Shown here in pieces: positions 1 to 9,252 of a DNA stretch of 64,000 bases. Origin of the DNA: Xylophilus ampelinus (lineage in GTDB: Bacteria > Pseudomonadota > Gammaproteobacteria > Burkholderiales > Burkholderiaceae_C); the NCBI RefSeq assembly GCF_901875635.1, contig NZ_CABFMN010000086.1, positions 9,702 to 73,701 on the forward strand. The letters are read 5' to 3'. The first letter of the stretch is position 1; each line of letters starts with the position of its first letter. The notes beneath the pieces are model-generated. The model ran no database searches and was not told the origin of the DNA. It saw nothing but the letters and a program-made list of their open reading frames with translations. The position numbers were made by a program, and so were the translations under genes.

Positions 1-2260
1 AGGCCTGGGCGATGGCCTGGCTGGTCACGCCCAGCGCCCGCGCCTTGGCCTGGTCGACCTCCAGCCGGATCACCTTGACCGACTCGTTCCAGTTGTCGTT
101 CACGCCCAGCAGGTTGGCGTTCTCGCGCATCGCGGCCTTGACCTCGTCGGCGCGCTGGCGCAGCTTGACCGGATCGGCACCGATCACCCGGAACTGCACC
201 GGGTACGGCACCGGTGGGCCGTTGGGCAGCAGCTTGACGCGGCCTCGCACCTCGGGGAACTCGGCCGCCAGCAGCTTGGGCAGGCGCAGGCGGATCGCTT
301 CGCGCTCGGGCAGCGACTTGGCCAGGACGATGAACTGCGAGACGTTCGATTGCGGGAACACCTGGTCCAAAGGCAAGTAGAAGCGCGGCGTGCCCGAGCC
401 GATCCAGGTCGCGACCGAGGCGACGCCGTCCTCCTGCATCAACCGCGCCTCCAGGCGCTTGGCCACGGCCTCGTTGGCGGCGAAGGACGTGCCCTCGGGG
501 AACCAGATGTCCACCATGATCTCGGGTCGGCTCGAGTCGGGGAAGAACTGCTGCTGCACCTTGCCCATGCCCACGATGCCGAGCGCGAAGATGCCCACCG
601 TCGCCGCGATGGTGATCCACCGGTGGTCCACGCACCAGCCCACCACGCGCCGGAAGCGCGCGTAGAACGGCGTGTCGAAGAGTTCGTGCGGGGGCGCGTC
701 CGGGTCGTGCGGCTTGACCTTCAGCAGCAGCGTGCCCAGGTAGGGCACGAAGTACACCGACACCAGCCACGACAGCACCAGCGCCGTCACCGTCACCGCG
801 AAGATGGCGAAGGTGTATTCGCCCGTCGTCGACTTGGCGATGCCGATCGGCAGGAAGCCCGCCGCGGTGATGAGCGTGCCGGTGAGCATCGGCTTGGCCG
901 TCACGTCGTAGGCGAAGGTGGCGGCGCGCACCTTGTCGTAGCCCTCCTCCATCTTCCGCACCATCATCTCAACCGCAATGATGGCGTCGTCCACCAGCAG
1001 GCCCAGCGCGATGATGAGCGAGCCCAGCGACACCTTGTGCAGCCCGATGCCGAAGTAGTTCATCGCCAGGAAGGTCACGGCCAGCACCAGCGGAATCGTG
1101 ATGCCGACCACCAGCCCGGGCCGGTAGTCGATGTGCCAGCCGAAGCGCCCGCCCTTGTGCAGCCCCAGCGAGATGAAGCTCACGGCCAGCACGATGACGA
1201 CAGCCTCGATCAGCACGTGCACGAACTCGCCCACCGAGCTGGCCACGGCGGCCGGCTGGTCCTGCACCTGCGCCAGCGTCACGCCCACGGGCAGCGACTT
1301 CTGGATGCGCTCGGTCGCCGTGCGCAGCGACTTGCCCAGCGCGATGATGTCGCCGCCCTTGGCCATCGAGATGCCCAGGCCGATCACCTCCTTGCCCTGG
1401 AAGCGCACCTTGACCGAGGGCGGGTCGATGTAGCCGCGCCGCACCTCGGCGATGTCGCCCAGCCGCAGCTGGTTGCCCGAGCTGCCGCGGATGGGCATGG
1501 CGCGCAGCTGCTCCACGTCGGTGAACTGGCCGCCCACCCGCACCTGCACCACGTCCTGCGGCGACTGGATGGTGCCGGCGCTCTCCACCGCGTTCTGCGC
1601 GCCCAGCTGCTGCAGCACCTGGTTGAAGTCCAGGCCCAGCTGCGCCAGGCGCTTCTGCGAAACCTCGATCCAGACCTTCTGGTCCTGCACGCCGAACTGG
1701 TCGACCTTGGCCACGTCCTTCACGCGCAGCAGCTGCTGGCGCACGTCGTCGGCGAAGTCCTTGAGCTCGGCATAGCTGAAGCCATCGCTTTGCAGCGCGT
1801 AGATCACGCCATAGACGTCGCCGAACTCGTCGTTGAAGAAAGGCCCCTGCACGTTGCCCGGCAGCGTGCCGCGCATGTCGCCGATCTTCTTGCGCACCGT
1901 GTACCAGACGTTGGCCACCTCGGCGGGCTTCGACGAGTCCTTGATCTCGAAGATGATCTGCGACTCGCCCGGCTTGCTGTAGCTGCGGATCTTGTCGGCG
2001 TAAGGCACCTCCTGCAGCGTGCGCTCGAGCTTGTCGGTCACCTGCTCGGCCACCTGCTGCGCCGTGGCGCCGGGCCAGTAGGTGCGCACCACCATCGCGC
2101 GGAAGGTGAAGGGCGGATCCTCGTCCTGGCCCAGCTGGAAGTACGCGGCGAAGCCCAGCAGCATCAGCACCACCATCAGGTAGCGCGTGAGCGGCGCATG
2201 GTCGAGCGCCCATTTCGACAGGTTGAAACCGGACTTGCCCGGCTCGGGCGCCGCCTGCAT
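1..2260 (-). CDS. RND efflux permease (AcrB/HAE1-like), 3' end outside window
   Basis: Inner-membrane proton/drug antiporter of a tripartite RND pump. Only the N-terminal 753 codons lie in the window; the gene runs off the left edge. The start MQAAPEPGKSGFNLSKWALD leads into a first membrane segment (LMVVLMLLGFAAYF), and the TM4 charge-relay pair is visible as LLVDDAIIAVE near 980-1000. Its ATG overlaps the adaptor stop by one base (TGATG), so translation is probably coupled. It is probably repressed through the palindrome at 3485-3508. Substrate cannot be told from sequence. Several long open frames antisense to it are GC-bias shadows. Confidence 0.93.
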   Translation of the reverse strand, partial: MQAAPEPGKSGFNLSKWALDHAPLTRYLMVVLMLLGFAAYFQLGQDEDPPFTFRAMVVRTYWPGATAQQVAEQVTDKLERTLQEVPYADKIRSYSKPGESQIIFEIKDSSKPAEVANVWYTVRKKIGDMRGTLPGNVQGPFFNDEFGDVYGVIYALQSDGFSYAELKDFADDVRQQLLRVKDVAKVDQFGVQDQKVWIEVSQKRLAQLGLDFNQVLQQLGAQNAVESAGTIQSPQDVVQVRVGGQFTDVEQLRAMPIRGSSGNQLRLGDIAEVRRGYIDPPSVKVRFQGKEVIGLGISMAKGGDIIALGKSLRTATERIQKSLPVGVTLAQVQDQPAAVASSVGEFVHVLIEAVVIVLAVSFISLGLHKGGRFGWHIDYRPGLVVGITIPLVLAVTFLAMNYFGIGLHKVSLGSLIIALGLLVDDAIIAVEMMVRKMEEGYDKVRAATFAYDVTAKPMLTGTLITAAGFLPIGIAKSTTGEYTFAIFAVTVTALVLSWLVSVYFVPYLGTLLLKVKPHDPDAPPHELFDTPFYARFRRVVGWCVDHRWITIAATVGIFALGIVGMGKVQQQFFPDSSRPEIMVDIWFPEGTSFAANEAVAKRLEARLMQEDGVASVATWIGSGTPRFYLPLDQVFPQSNVSQFIVLAKSLPEREAIRLRLPKLLAAEFPEVRGRVKLLPNGPPVPYPVQFRVIGADPVKLRQRADEVKAAMRENANLLGVNDNWNESVKVIRLEVDQAKARALGVTSQAIAQA

Positions 2261-3441
2261 CACTTGGCCCCCGACGCAGCGGGCGCTACGTTATTCATAG
2301 CACCCGGCGCAGGCGGGACGGGCGCTGCGGCCCCTTTTTCCTGATAGATCGTGACCTTCTGGCCGGGCGAGAGCACGTGCACGCCAGCCGTCACGACCAG
2401 CGTGCCGGGCGCCACGCCGCCCGCGATCACGGCCTCGTTGCCGTCGGCCGTGGCGACCTGCACCGGCTGCGACTTCACCGTCATCGAGCCCTTGTCCAGC
2501 ACCCACACGGCCGTGCCGCCGCCCTCCTGCCGCAAGGCGCTGGTCGGCAGCTTGAGCACCGGCGCGCCGCTGTGCGACAGCGCCTGCGGACGGGCGTACA
2601 CGGTGGCGCCCAGCGGCGGCGAACTCGCCGCGTCGATGCTCACCTTCACCGTGTAGGTCCGCGTCACCGCATCGGCGCTGGCCGCCACCTCGCGCACCCG
2701 GCCCTCGATCTCGCGCTCGTCGGCCCAGCCGCGCACCTTCACGGCCGAGCCGGGCGTGACCTGTCCGGCCCGATCTTCCGGCACGGAGAACACCACGTCG
2801 CGCGCGCCGTCCTGCGCGATGCGCACCACCGGCGTGCCGGCCGAGACGACCTGGCCCGGCTCGGCCTCGATGCCGGTGACCACGCCCGCCGCGTCGGCCA
2901 CCAGCGTGGCGTAGCTGGCCTGGTTGCCCTGCGCCGCGACCTGCGCCTGCGCCTGCTCGTACTGCGCCTGGGCCGACTTGAAGGTGGCCTCGCGCCGTTC
3001 CAGTTCGGCGCCGCTGATGAAGTTCTGCGCCCGCAGCTCGCGGTAGCGCTTGAGGTCCGCGGCGGCCAGGTCGCGGTTGGTCTGTGCGGCGACCGATTGC
3101 GCCCGCGCCGCCTCGGCCGCCAGCCGCAGGTCCTGCGGGTCGAGCTGCGCCAGCACCTGCCCGGCCTTCACCGCCTGGCCCAGCTCGGCCTGGCGGCGCA
3201 CGATCTTGCCGGCGACGCGAAAGCCCAGGCGCGATTCGATCCGCGCCCGCACCTCGGCCGCGAACTCCGGCTCGCTGCCGTAGGGGCTGACGCCGACGGC
3301 CATGACCTTCACGGCCCGCACCGGCTCCTCCTGCGGCGGCCGCTTCGAACAGCCGACGACGAGCGCGGCGGCCATCAGCGGAAGGGACAGCGCCAGCCCG
3401 GAGCGGCGCCATGGAGCAGGCAAGAAAAGGTCAGCGGCCAT
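2260..3441 (-). CDS. RND efflux periplasmic adaptor (membrane fusion lipoprotein)
   Basis: 393-aa periplasmic adaptor that links the permease at 1-2260 to an outer-membrane channel not encoded nearby. A lipobox (VVGCSK) at about residue 40 predicts a lipid-anchored protein. After it come a barrel-sandwich hybrid half (GFRVAGKIVRRQAELGQAVK), a long helical hairpin rich in Ala/Gln, and a second lipoyl half (ADAAGVVTGIEAEPGQVVSAG). I chose the ATG at 3441 because the signal sequence starts there; an upstream in-frame ATG at 3633 would add 64 unlikely residues and overlap kup. The C-terminus is low-complexity Pro/Ala. Confidence 0.92.
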   Translation of the reverse strand: MAADLFLPAPWRRSGLALSLPLMAAALVVGCSKRPPQEEPVRAVKVMAVGVSPYGSEPEFAAEVRARIESRLGFRVAGKIVRRQAELGQAVKAGQVLAQLDPQDLRLAAEAARAQSVAAQTNRDLAAADLKRYRELRAQNFISGAELERREATFKSAQAQYEQAQAQVAAQGNQASYATLVADAAGVVTGIEAEPGQVVSAGTPVVRIAQDGARDVVFSVPEDRAGQVTPGSAVKVRGWADEREIEGRVREVAASADAVTRTYTVKVSIDAASSPPLGATVYARPQALSHSGAPVLKLPTSALRQEGGGTAVWVLDKGSMTVKSQPVQVATADGNEAVIAGGVAPGTLVVTAGVHVLSPGQKVTIYQEKGAAAPVPPAPGAMNNVAPAASGAK

Positions 3442-3484
3442 GGCGTTGCACCGGTCGTGAAGGAGGACAAGGGGACACGCGGCC

Positions 3485-3508
3485 ACTAATGACCGCGCGG
3501 TTAGTAAT
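3485..3508. promoter_or_regulatory. Candidate TetR/AcrR-type operator of the RND operon
   Basis: A 24-bp near-palindrome with the perfect core ACCGCGCGGT and arms ACTAATG / TTAGTAAT lies 44 bases before the adaptor start, in the only regulatory gap between kup and the pump. TetR-family repressors of RND operons commonly bind such sites (family knowledge). No cognate regulator is next to it, so it would be encoded elsewhere. Confidence 0.55.
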
Positions 3509-3562
3509 CTAGGGGATACCCCTTGCGGTGTCAATCGCCGCGGCACGCCGCCGCCGGGGCCG

Positions 3563-5473
3563 CTACACCCGCTGCCCCATCTCCACCAGCCGGTTGTCGG
3601 GCAGTTGGAAGTAGTCGGACGCACGCCCGGCATTGCGCTGCAGCCACCCGAACAGGGCCAGCCGCAGCGGATTCATGCCCGGCAGCCGGTGCCGCCCGAT
3701 CGCGGCGCGGGACGTGAAGTACGAGGTCGTCATCGACTCCACCGCCAGGCCCTTCTGGTAGGCCAGCACGCGCAGGAACTCGGGCACGTCGGGCCGCTCC
3801 ATGAAGCCGTAGCGCACGGTGACGGCCCAGATGCCGTGGCCCATCGGCTCGGCCTCGATGCGCTCGCGCGCGTGCACGCGGGGCGTGTCGACACCGTGCA
3901 TCGCGAGGATGAAGACCTGTTCGTGCAGCACCTGGTTGTGCTCCAGGTTGTGCAGCAAGGCGTGGGGCACGAGCTGCGCGTCGGGCGCCAGGAAGACCGC
4001 CGTGCCGCGCACGCGGTGCGGCATGTCCAGCGCCAGCGATTCGATGAAGGGCGCCAGCGGCACGCGGTGCCGGGCCTGCACCGCCAGCCCCAGGCGCCGG
4101 CCCTTGAACCAGGTCGTGAAGATCAGCAGCGCGAAACCCGCCACCGCCAGCGTGAGCCAGCCGCCCTCGGCAATCTTGAGGCTGTTGGCCAGCACGAAAG
4201 TCAGGTCGATCACCGCGAACAGCAGCACCGCCACCGCGACGGCCCAGCGGTTCCAGCGCCACAGCCGCCAGGCTACGATGCCGGCCAGCAGCGTGGTCGT
4301 GACCATGGTGATCGACACCGCGATGCCGTAGGCCGCCGACAGCGCGCTCGAGCTGCGAAAGCCCAGCACCAGCAGCAGCACGCCCACCATCAGCATCCAG
4401 TTCATCGCCGGCACGTAGACCTGGCCGATGGCGTCGCTGGAGGTCTGCACGATCCGCATGCGCGGCAGGTAGCCCATGCGCATGGCCTGCGCCGTGAGCG
4501 AGAAGGCACCCGAGATCACGGCCTGCGAGGCGATCACCGTCGCCATCGCCGCCAGCACCACCATCGGCACCACTGCCCACGAGGGGAACAGCCGGAAGAA
4601 GGGGTTGTCGACCGCCGCCGGGTCGCGCAGCACCAGCGCGCCCTGGCCGAAGTAGTTGAGCACCAGGCCCGGCAGCGCGATGAAGAGCCAGGCCAGGCGG
4701 ATCGGCCGGGCGCCGAAGTGCCCCATGTCCGCGTACAGCGCCTCGCCGCCGGTGAAGGCGAGGAACACCGCGCCCAGCACCGCCAGCGACTGGGCGCGGT
4801 AGGTCAGCAGGAAGCCCGCCGCATGCCGCGGGTCCAGGGCAGCGAGCACCTGCGGGTTCTGCACCACCTGCCACGCACCCGCGACGGCGATCACGCCGAA
4901 CCACAGCAGCATCACCGGTCCGAACACCCGCCCGACCACGCCCGTGCCACGGCGCTGCACCACGAAGAGCACCACCAGGATCGCCAGCGTGAGCGGGATG
5001 ACGAAGCGCTGCATCGCCGGCGCCTGCACCTCCAGCCCCTCGACCGCCGACAGCACCGAGATCGCCGGCGTGATGAGGCTGTCGCCGTAGAACATCGCGG
5101 CGCCGATCAGCCCCATCCACACCACCGCGCCGCCCAGCCAGGGCCGGCGCCGCCCGCTTTCCACCGCGTGGCGCGCCAGCGCCTGCAGCGCCAGGATGCC
5201 GCCCTCGCCGTCGTGGTCGGCGCGCAGCACGAAGACCACGTACTTGAGCGTGACCACCACCACCAGCCCCCAGACCACCAGCGACAGCAGCCCCATCACC
5301 GCCTCGGCCGCGAAAGGCACGCCGTGGTCGGGGTTCAGCGTCTCCTTGAAGGCGTAGAGCGGCGAGGTGCCGATGTCGCCGAACACCACGCCCAGGGCGG
5401 CGAGCATGAGCGCCGGGCCGGCGGGATGGGCGTGGGCGCCGGGGGCGGCCGAAGGGGAAGTGGCGACGGACAT
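3563..5473 (-). CDS. kup: Kup-type potassium uptake transporter
   Basis: 636-aa proton-coupled K+ importer of the inner membrane, close to the usual length of about 620. The family signature GDIGTSPLYAFKETL follows a short N-terminal tail; about 12 hydrophobic segments follow (for example VVWGLVVVVTLKYVVFVL and the FYGDSLITPAISVLSAVEG block), then a soluble C-terminal domain. The start at 5473 (MSVATSPS) is preferred; another ATG at 5506 gives MLAARDSHRPR first, and neither has a strong ribosome site. It is divergent from hpnC across a gap of under 100 bases. Confidence 0.95.
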   Translation of the reverse strand: MSVATSPSAAPGAHAHPAGPALMLAALGVVFGDIGTSPLYAFKETLNPDHGVPFAAEAVMGLLSLVVWGLVVVVTLKYVVFVLRADHDGEGGILALQALARHAVESGRRRPWLGGAVVWMGLIGAAMFYGDSLITPAISVLSAVEGLEVQAPAMQRFVIPLTLAILVVLFVVQRRGTGVVGRVFGPVMLLWFGVIAVAGAWQVVQNPQVLAALDPRHAAGFLLTYRAQSLAVLGAVFLAFTGGEALYADMGHFGARPIRLAWLFIALPGLVLNYFGQGALVLRDPAAVDNPFFRLFPSWAVVPMVVLAAMATVIASQAVISGAFSLTAQAMRMGYLPRMRIVQTSSDAIGQVYVPAMNWMLMVGVLLLVLGFRSSSALSAAYGIAVSITMVTTTLLAGIVAWRLWRWNRWAVAVAVLLFAVIDLTFVLANSLKIAEGGWLTLAVAGFALLIFTTWFKGRRLGLAVQARHRVPLAPFIESLALDMPHRVRGTAVFLAPDAQLVPHALLHNLEHNQVLHEQVFILAMHGVDTPRVHARERIEAEPMGHGIWAVTVRYGFMERPDVPEFLRVLAYQKGLAVESMTTSYFTSRAAIGRHRLPGMNPLRLALFGWLQRNAGRASDYFQLPDNRLVEMGQRV

Positions 5474-5566
5474 GCGGGGGCGGTGGGAATCGCGGGCCGC
5501 CAGCATAGTCCCGCGGCGCTGACAGGCAACCACTGCCCATGCGGCGACGCCAGATGACAATGCCGC

Positions 5567-6454
5567 GTGCCTTCGCCCTCCCCGTCCGCCCTGCCCGCCG
5601 CCGCCGCGCCGGTCGACCACTACGAGAACTTCCCCGTCGCCTCGTGGCTGTGCCCGCCGAGGCTGCGGCCGCCCATCGCCGCGATCTACCACTTCGCCCG
5701 CACGGCCGACGACATCGCGGACGAGGGCGACGCCGGCCCCGAGGCACGCATCGCCGAGCTGCAGGCCTACCGCGCCGACCTGGCCGCCGTCGCCCGCGGC
5801 GGCACGCCTTCGGCCCGTTGGCCGCAGGTCTTCGGCCCGCTCGCCCGAGCCATCGCCGACTTCGGCCTGCCCGAGCCGCTGCTGGCCGACCTGCTCGATG
5901 CCTTCGTGCAGGACATCGCCTGGACCCGCGATGGCCGCGCGTACGCCGACCGCGCCGAGCTGCTCGACTACTGCCGCCGTTCGGCCAACCCGGTCGGGCG
6001 ACTGCTGCTGCACCTGTACGGCGAGCGCCGCGCCGACGCACTCGCGCAGAGCGACGCCATCTGCAGCGCGCTGCAACTGATCAACTTCTGGCAGGACGTG
6101 TCGGTCGACCTGCCCCGTGAACGCTTCTACCTGCCGTTGGCCGACTGCGCCGCGCGTGGCCTGACGAGGGAAGATTTCAAGGCTTTTCGGCCTCTGGCGC
6201 CCGTCCCGCCTGCGCAAGCAGCTATCGATTTGATAGCGGACGAGGTGCGCTGGGCGCGGTCGCTGATGCACGAGGGCGTGCCGCTCGTGCATGCGCTGCG
6301 CGGGCGCATCGGCTGGGAGTTGCGCTTGGTCGTCCAGGGCGGCCTGGCCATCCTGGACAAGATCGAACGCCAGGGCTTCGACAGCTTCTCGCGCCGGCCC
6401 ACCGTGGGCAAGGCCGATGCGCTGCGGCTCGCTTGGCGGGCGCTGTGGATGTGA
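5567..6454 (+). CDS. hpnC: Squalene synthase-like HpnC (hydroxysqualene synthase)
   Basis: 295-aa isoprenoid synthase that, in the HpnCDE route, converts presqualene diphosphate to hydroxysqualene for hopanoid synthesis (family knowledge). Both Asp-rich diphosphate/Mg sites are present: DDIAD near residue 50 and NFWQDVSVD near 178. The start is a GTG. Residues about 205-224 (KAFRPLAPVPPAQAAIDLIA) are encoded by a copy of the mosaic repeat inserted in frame, in a part of the fold where alignment is usually loose. hpnD and hpnE follow downstream, separated by a DUF6886-like gene. Confidence 0.93.
   Translation: MPSPSPSALPAAAAPVDHYENFPVASWLCPPRLRPPIAAIYHFARTADDIADEGDAGPEARIAELQAYRADLAAVARGGTPSARWPQVFGPLARAIADFGLPEPLLADLLDAFVQDIAWTRDGRAYADRAELLDYCRRSANPVGRLLLHLYGERRADALAQSDAICSALQLINFWQDVSVDLPRERFYLPLADCAARGLTREDFKAFRPLAPVPPAQAAIDLIADEVRWARSLMHEGVPLVHALRGRIGWELRLVVQGGLAILDKIERQGFDSFSRRPTVGKADALRLAWRALWM
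6179..6237 (-). repeat. Mosaic repeat copy inside hpnC
   Basis: Reverse-orientation copy of the dispersed element: a GCTATCAAATCGATAGC hairpin, a TGCTTGCGC link, a GGGACGGGCGCC block and a GAGGCCGAAAAGCC tail. It is read through in frame by hpnC. Compare the copies at 7922, 16335, 19496, 24716, 33084, 39196, 55668 and 63350. Confidence 0.75.
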
Positions 6455-6464
6455 AGAGATCAAC

Positions 6465-7007
6465 ATGAAGCTCTGGCATGTCAGTGAAGATGCGCGCATC
6501 GTCCGGTTCGAGCCGAGGATGCCCCCAAGTGCGGACGCCGGAATCAGCCATCCCGTGGTCTGGGCCGTCGATGACACGCGGCTGGTCAACTACCTCCTGC
6601 CGCGCGACTGCCCGCGGGTCGTCGTGCGCTGCGGTCCCGCCACGCAGTCCGCCGACGCCGCCCGCTATCTGGGGCCAGACCCGGCCGACGTCGCCGTCTT
6701 CATCGAGACCCCGTGGCTGGCCCGATCGCGGAACACCACGCTGTGGTTGTACGAACTGCCGCCCGAATCATTCCGACGCATCGATGCCAACGCCGGCTAC
6801 TGGGTTTCGGCTCGGAGCGTCACGCCGCTGTCGCGCCAGTGTGTCGCCGCGCCCCTGGACGAACTGCAACGCCGCGGCGCTGAACTCCGGGCGGTGCCGC
6901 AGTTGCGCCCCCTGGCTGAGGCGGTGGCTGCATCCTCGCTAGCGTTCTCCATCATCCGCTTGCGCAACGCCGCCCCGCGAGCGCCGATCCCGCCGCACAC
7001 GCCATGA
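6465..7007 (+). CDS. DUF6886-like protein of unknown function
   Basis: 180 aa, soluble, no signal peptide. The N-terminus MKLWHVSEDARIVRFEPR resembles what I recall of the DUF6886 family, where this WHVSED/FEPR pattern opens the protein. Conserved-looking stretches are SHPVVWAVDDTRLVNYLLPRDCPRV and WLYELPPESFRRIDANAGYWVS. The ATG at 6465 has a GAAGAGAT ribosome site. It sits between hpnC and hpnD on the same strand, but nothing in the sequence ties it to squalene chemistry; its catalytic role, if any, is unknown. Confidence 0.7.
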   Translation: MKLWHVSEDARIVRFEPRMPPSADAGISHPVVWAVDDTRLVNYLLPRDCPRVVVRCGPATQSADAARYLGPDPADVAVFIETPWLARSRNTTLWLYELPPESFRRIDANAGYWVSARSVTPLSRQCVAAPLDELQRRGAELRAVPQLRPLAEAVAASSLAFSIIRLRNAAPRAPIPPHTP

Positions 7008-7070
7008 GCGCGCCCCCATCCCCGACAATCGCCGCCCCATGAGCCTCGCCCCGCGTTCCCGCCCGCCCCG

Positions 7071-7913
7071 ATGAGCACCCCCGAGCAGTACGTCCAGGAC
7101 AAGGCCGCCGCGTCGGGCAGCAGCTTCTACTACGCCTTTCTCTTCCTGCCCAAGGACCGCCGCGCGGCGATCACGGCCTTCTATGCCTTCTGCCGCGAGG
7201 TCGACGACGTGGTCGACGAGGTGTCGGACCCCGGCGTGGCGGCCACCAAGCTGGCCTGGTGGCGCACCGAGGTCGCGAGCGCCTTCGGCGGCGAGCCGCG
7301 CCATCCGGTGATGAAGGCGTTGATGCCGCACAAGGCCGCCTTCGGCATCGAGGCACGGCAGTTGCAGGAGATCATCGACGGCTGCGAGATGGACCTCTCG
7401 CAGACGCGCTACCTGGACTTCGCCGGGCTGGAGCGCTACTGCCACCTGGTGGCCGGCGTGGTGGGCGAGGTGTCGGCGCGCATCTTCGGGCAGGCGCAGC
7501 CGCAGACCACCGCGTATGCGCACAAGCTGGGCCTGGCGCTGCAACTCACGAACATCATTCGCGACGTGGGCGAGGATGCGCTGCGCGGGCGCATCTACCT
7601 GCCGGTGAACGAGCTGCAGCAGTTCGACGTCAAGGCCCACGAGCTGCTCAGCCGCACGTATTCCGACCGCTTCGTGGCGCTGATGCAGTTCCAGGCCGCG
7701 CGCGCCCAGAGCCTCTACGACGAAGCCCTCGCCCTGCTGCCGGCCGCCGACCGGCGCGCGCAGAAGCCCGGCCTGATGATGGCGAGCATCTATCGCACGC
7801 TGCTCGCCGAGATCGAGGCCGACCGCTTCCAGGTGCTGAACCAGCGTGTGAGCCTCACGCCGCTGCGCAAGCTGTGGCTGGCGTGGAAGGTGCAGGCGCT
7901 GGGGCGCATGTGA
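7071..7913 (+). CDS. hpnD: Presqualene diphosphate synthase HpnD
   Basis: 280-aa prenyl transferase that condenses two farnesyl diphosphates to presqualene diphosphate, the first committed step of squalene formation. The first Asp motif is FCREVDDVVDEV (about residue 45), the second is LTNIIRDVGEDALRGRIYLP (about residue 160), and the substrate-binding YAHKLGLALQ segment precedes it. Length and order match the family. It lies 63 bases after the DUF6886-like gene and is followed by hpnE after a repeat-filled gap. Confidence 0.95.
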   Translation: MSTPEQYVQDKAAASGSSFYYAFLFLPKDRRAAITAFYAFCREVDDVVDEVSDPGVAATKLAWWRTEVASAFGGEPRHPVMKALMPHKAAFGIEARQLQEIIDGCEMDLSQTRYLDFAGLERYCHLVAGVVGEVSARIFGQAQPQTTAYAHKLGLALQLTNIIRDVGEDALRGRIYLPVNELQQFDVKAHELLSRTYSDRFVALMQFQAARAQSLYDEALALLPAADRRAQKPGLMMASIYRTLLAEIEADRFQVLNQRVSLTPLRKLWLAWKVQALGRM

Positions 7914-7921
7914 GCCGGTTT

Positions 7922-7984
7922 GCTATCGATTTCGTAGCTTCTTGCGCAGTGTGGGCGGGCGCTGCAGGCCGATTTGGCTTGGAA
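7922..7984 (+). repeat. Mosaic repeat copy between hpnD and hpnE
   Basis: Forward copy: GCTATCGATTTCGTAGC hairpin, TTCTTGCGC link, GGGCGGGCGCTGCAGGCC block and the tail GATTTGGCTTGGAAAC. The tail lies just before the GTG start of hpnE and supplies its GGAAA ribosome-site-like sequence. Confidence 0.75.
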
Positions 7985-7986
7985 AC

Positions 7987-9249
7987 GTGGCATTGAAAGT
8001 CGCCATCATCGGTGGCGGCTGGGCCGGCCTGGCGGCCGCCGTCGAGGCCACGCGCGCGGGCCATGCCGTCACCGTGCTCGAGGCCGCGCGCACCCTGGGC
8101 GGCCGCGCACGCCGCGTGGTGGCCGACGACGGCCTGGTGCTCGACAACGGCCAGCACATCCTCATCGGCGCCTATCGCGCCACGCTGGCGCTGATGCGCG
8201 AACTGGGCGTCGACCCCGACGCCGCGCTGCTGCGCGTGCCGCTGGCGCTGCGCTTTCCCGATGGCGGGGGCCTGTCGGTCCCGGCCGGCCTGCGCCCGCC
8301 GCTGGACCTGCTCGCCGGCATCGCGGGCGCGCAGGGCTGGTCGCTGCGCGACAAGTTCTCGCTCGTGCGCACCTCGCTGCGCTGGCGGGCGCGAGGCTTT
8401 CGCTGCGCACCCGGCGACAGCGTGGCCGCGCTGTGCGCCGGCCTCACGCCGCGCGTGATGGACGAACTCATCGCGCCGCTGTGCGTCTCCGCGCTCAACG
8501 TGCCGGTGGAGCGTGCCAGCGGCGAAGTCTTCCTGCGCGTGCTGCACGACGCGCTCTTCGCCGAGCGCGGCGGCGCTGACCTGCTCCTGCCGCGCGTGGA
8601 CCTGGGCGCGCTGCTGCCCGACCCGGCCGCGCGCTGGCTGGGCGCGCATGGCGCATCGATCCGCATCGGCCAGCGCGTGCAGGCGATCGCGCCGGCCACC
8701 GCAGGCTGGACGGTCGATGGCGAGCCCTTCGAGCGCGTGCTGCTTGCCGCGCCGGCGTGGGAGTCGGCGCGGCTGGCGCGCGGCGCCTCGTTGCCGCAAG
8801 CAGTCGTCTGGGCCGAGCAGGCCGACGCGCTCGGCCACGAAGCCATCGCCACCGTCTACCTGCGTGGCACACCCGGATTGGCGGACACCCCGCTGCGCGC
8901 GCTGCACCACGGCCCGGCCGCACCGGCGCAGTTCGTGTTCGACCGTGGCGCGCTGGGCGGCCCGGCCGGCCTGGCGGCGTTGGTCGTCAGCGCGAGCGAG
9001 GGTACGCGCGAGGCGATCGAAGCGCAGGCCCTTGCGCAGGCCCGCGCACAGCTCGGCTGGCACGGCGCCGTGCCGGTTCAGACCATCGTCGAGAAGCGCG
9101 CCACCTTCGCCTGCACGCCGGGCGTGCGGCGGCCCCCCATCGAGGTCGCGCCGGGCCTCTCGGCCTGCGGCGACTACGTCGAGGGGCCGTACCCGGCCAC
9201 GCTGGAAGGCGCGGTGCTCAGCGGGCAGGCTGCGGCGGCTGCGCTCTGA
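7987..9249 (+). CDS. hpnE: Hydroxysqualene dehydroxylase HpnE (FAD-dependent)
   Basis: 420-aa flavoprotein of the amine-oxidase/desaturase fold that reduces hydroxysqualene to squalene, ending the HpnCDE route. The Rossmann FAD motif VAIIGGGWAGLAAAVEATRAG is at the extreme N-terminus. It is followed by LEAARTLGGRARRV, the substrate/FAD region DNGQHILIGAYRATL, and the C-terminal FAD-binding CGDYVEGPYPATLEGAVLSG. The start is GTG at 7987 or TTG at 7993; no ATG is nearby. It ends 3 bases from the convergent SH3 gene. Confidence 0.93.
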   Translation: MALKVAIIGGGWAGLAAAVEATRAGHAVTVLEAARTLGGRARRVVADDGLVLDNGQHILIGAYRATLALMRELGVDPDAALLRVPLALRFPDGGGLSVPAGLRPPLDLLAGIAGAQGWSLRDKFSLVRTSLRWRARGFRCAPGDSVAALCAGLTPRVMDELIAPLCVSALNVPVERASGEVFLRVLHDALFAERGGADLLLPRVDLGALLPDPAARWLGAHGASIRIGQRVQAIAPATAGWTVDGEPFERVLLAAPAWESARLARGASLPQAVVWAEQADALGHEAIATVYLRGTPGLADTPLRALHHGPAAPAQFVFDRGALGGPAGLAALVVSASEGTREAIEAQALAQARAQLGWHGAVPVQTIVEKRATFACTPGVRRPPIEVAPGLSACGDYVEGPYPATLEGAVLSGQAAAAAL

Positions 9250-9252
9250 GCC

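Noticed and set aside
350-2344. Plus-strand open frame of 664 codons over the RND permease
   Set aside because: His/Arg/Gln-rich antisense product without domains; it mirrors a well-conserved minus-strand gene and reflects high GC3.
5473-6589. Upstream extension of kup across hpnC
   Set aside because: The frame stays open for 372 codons but covers the opposite-strand hpnC; Kup homology starts at 5473.
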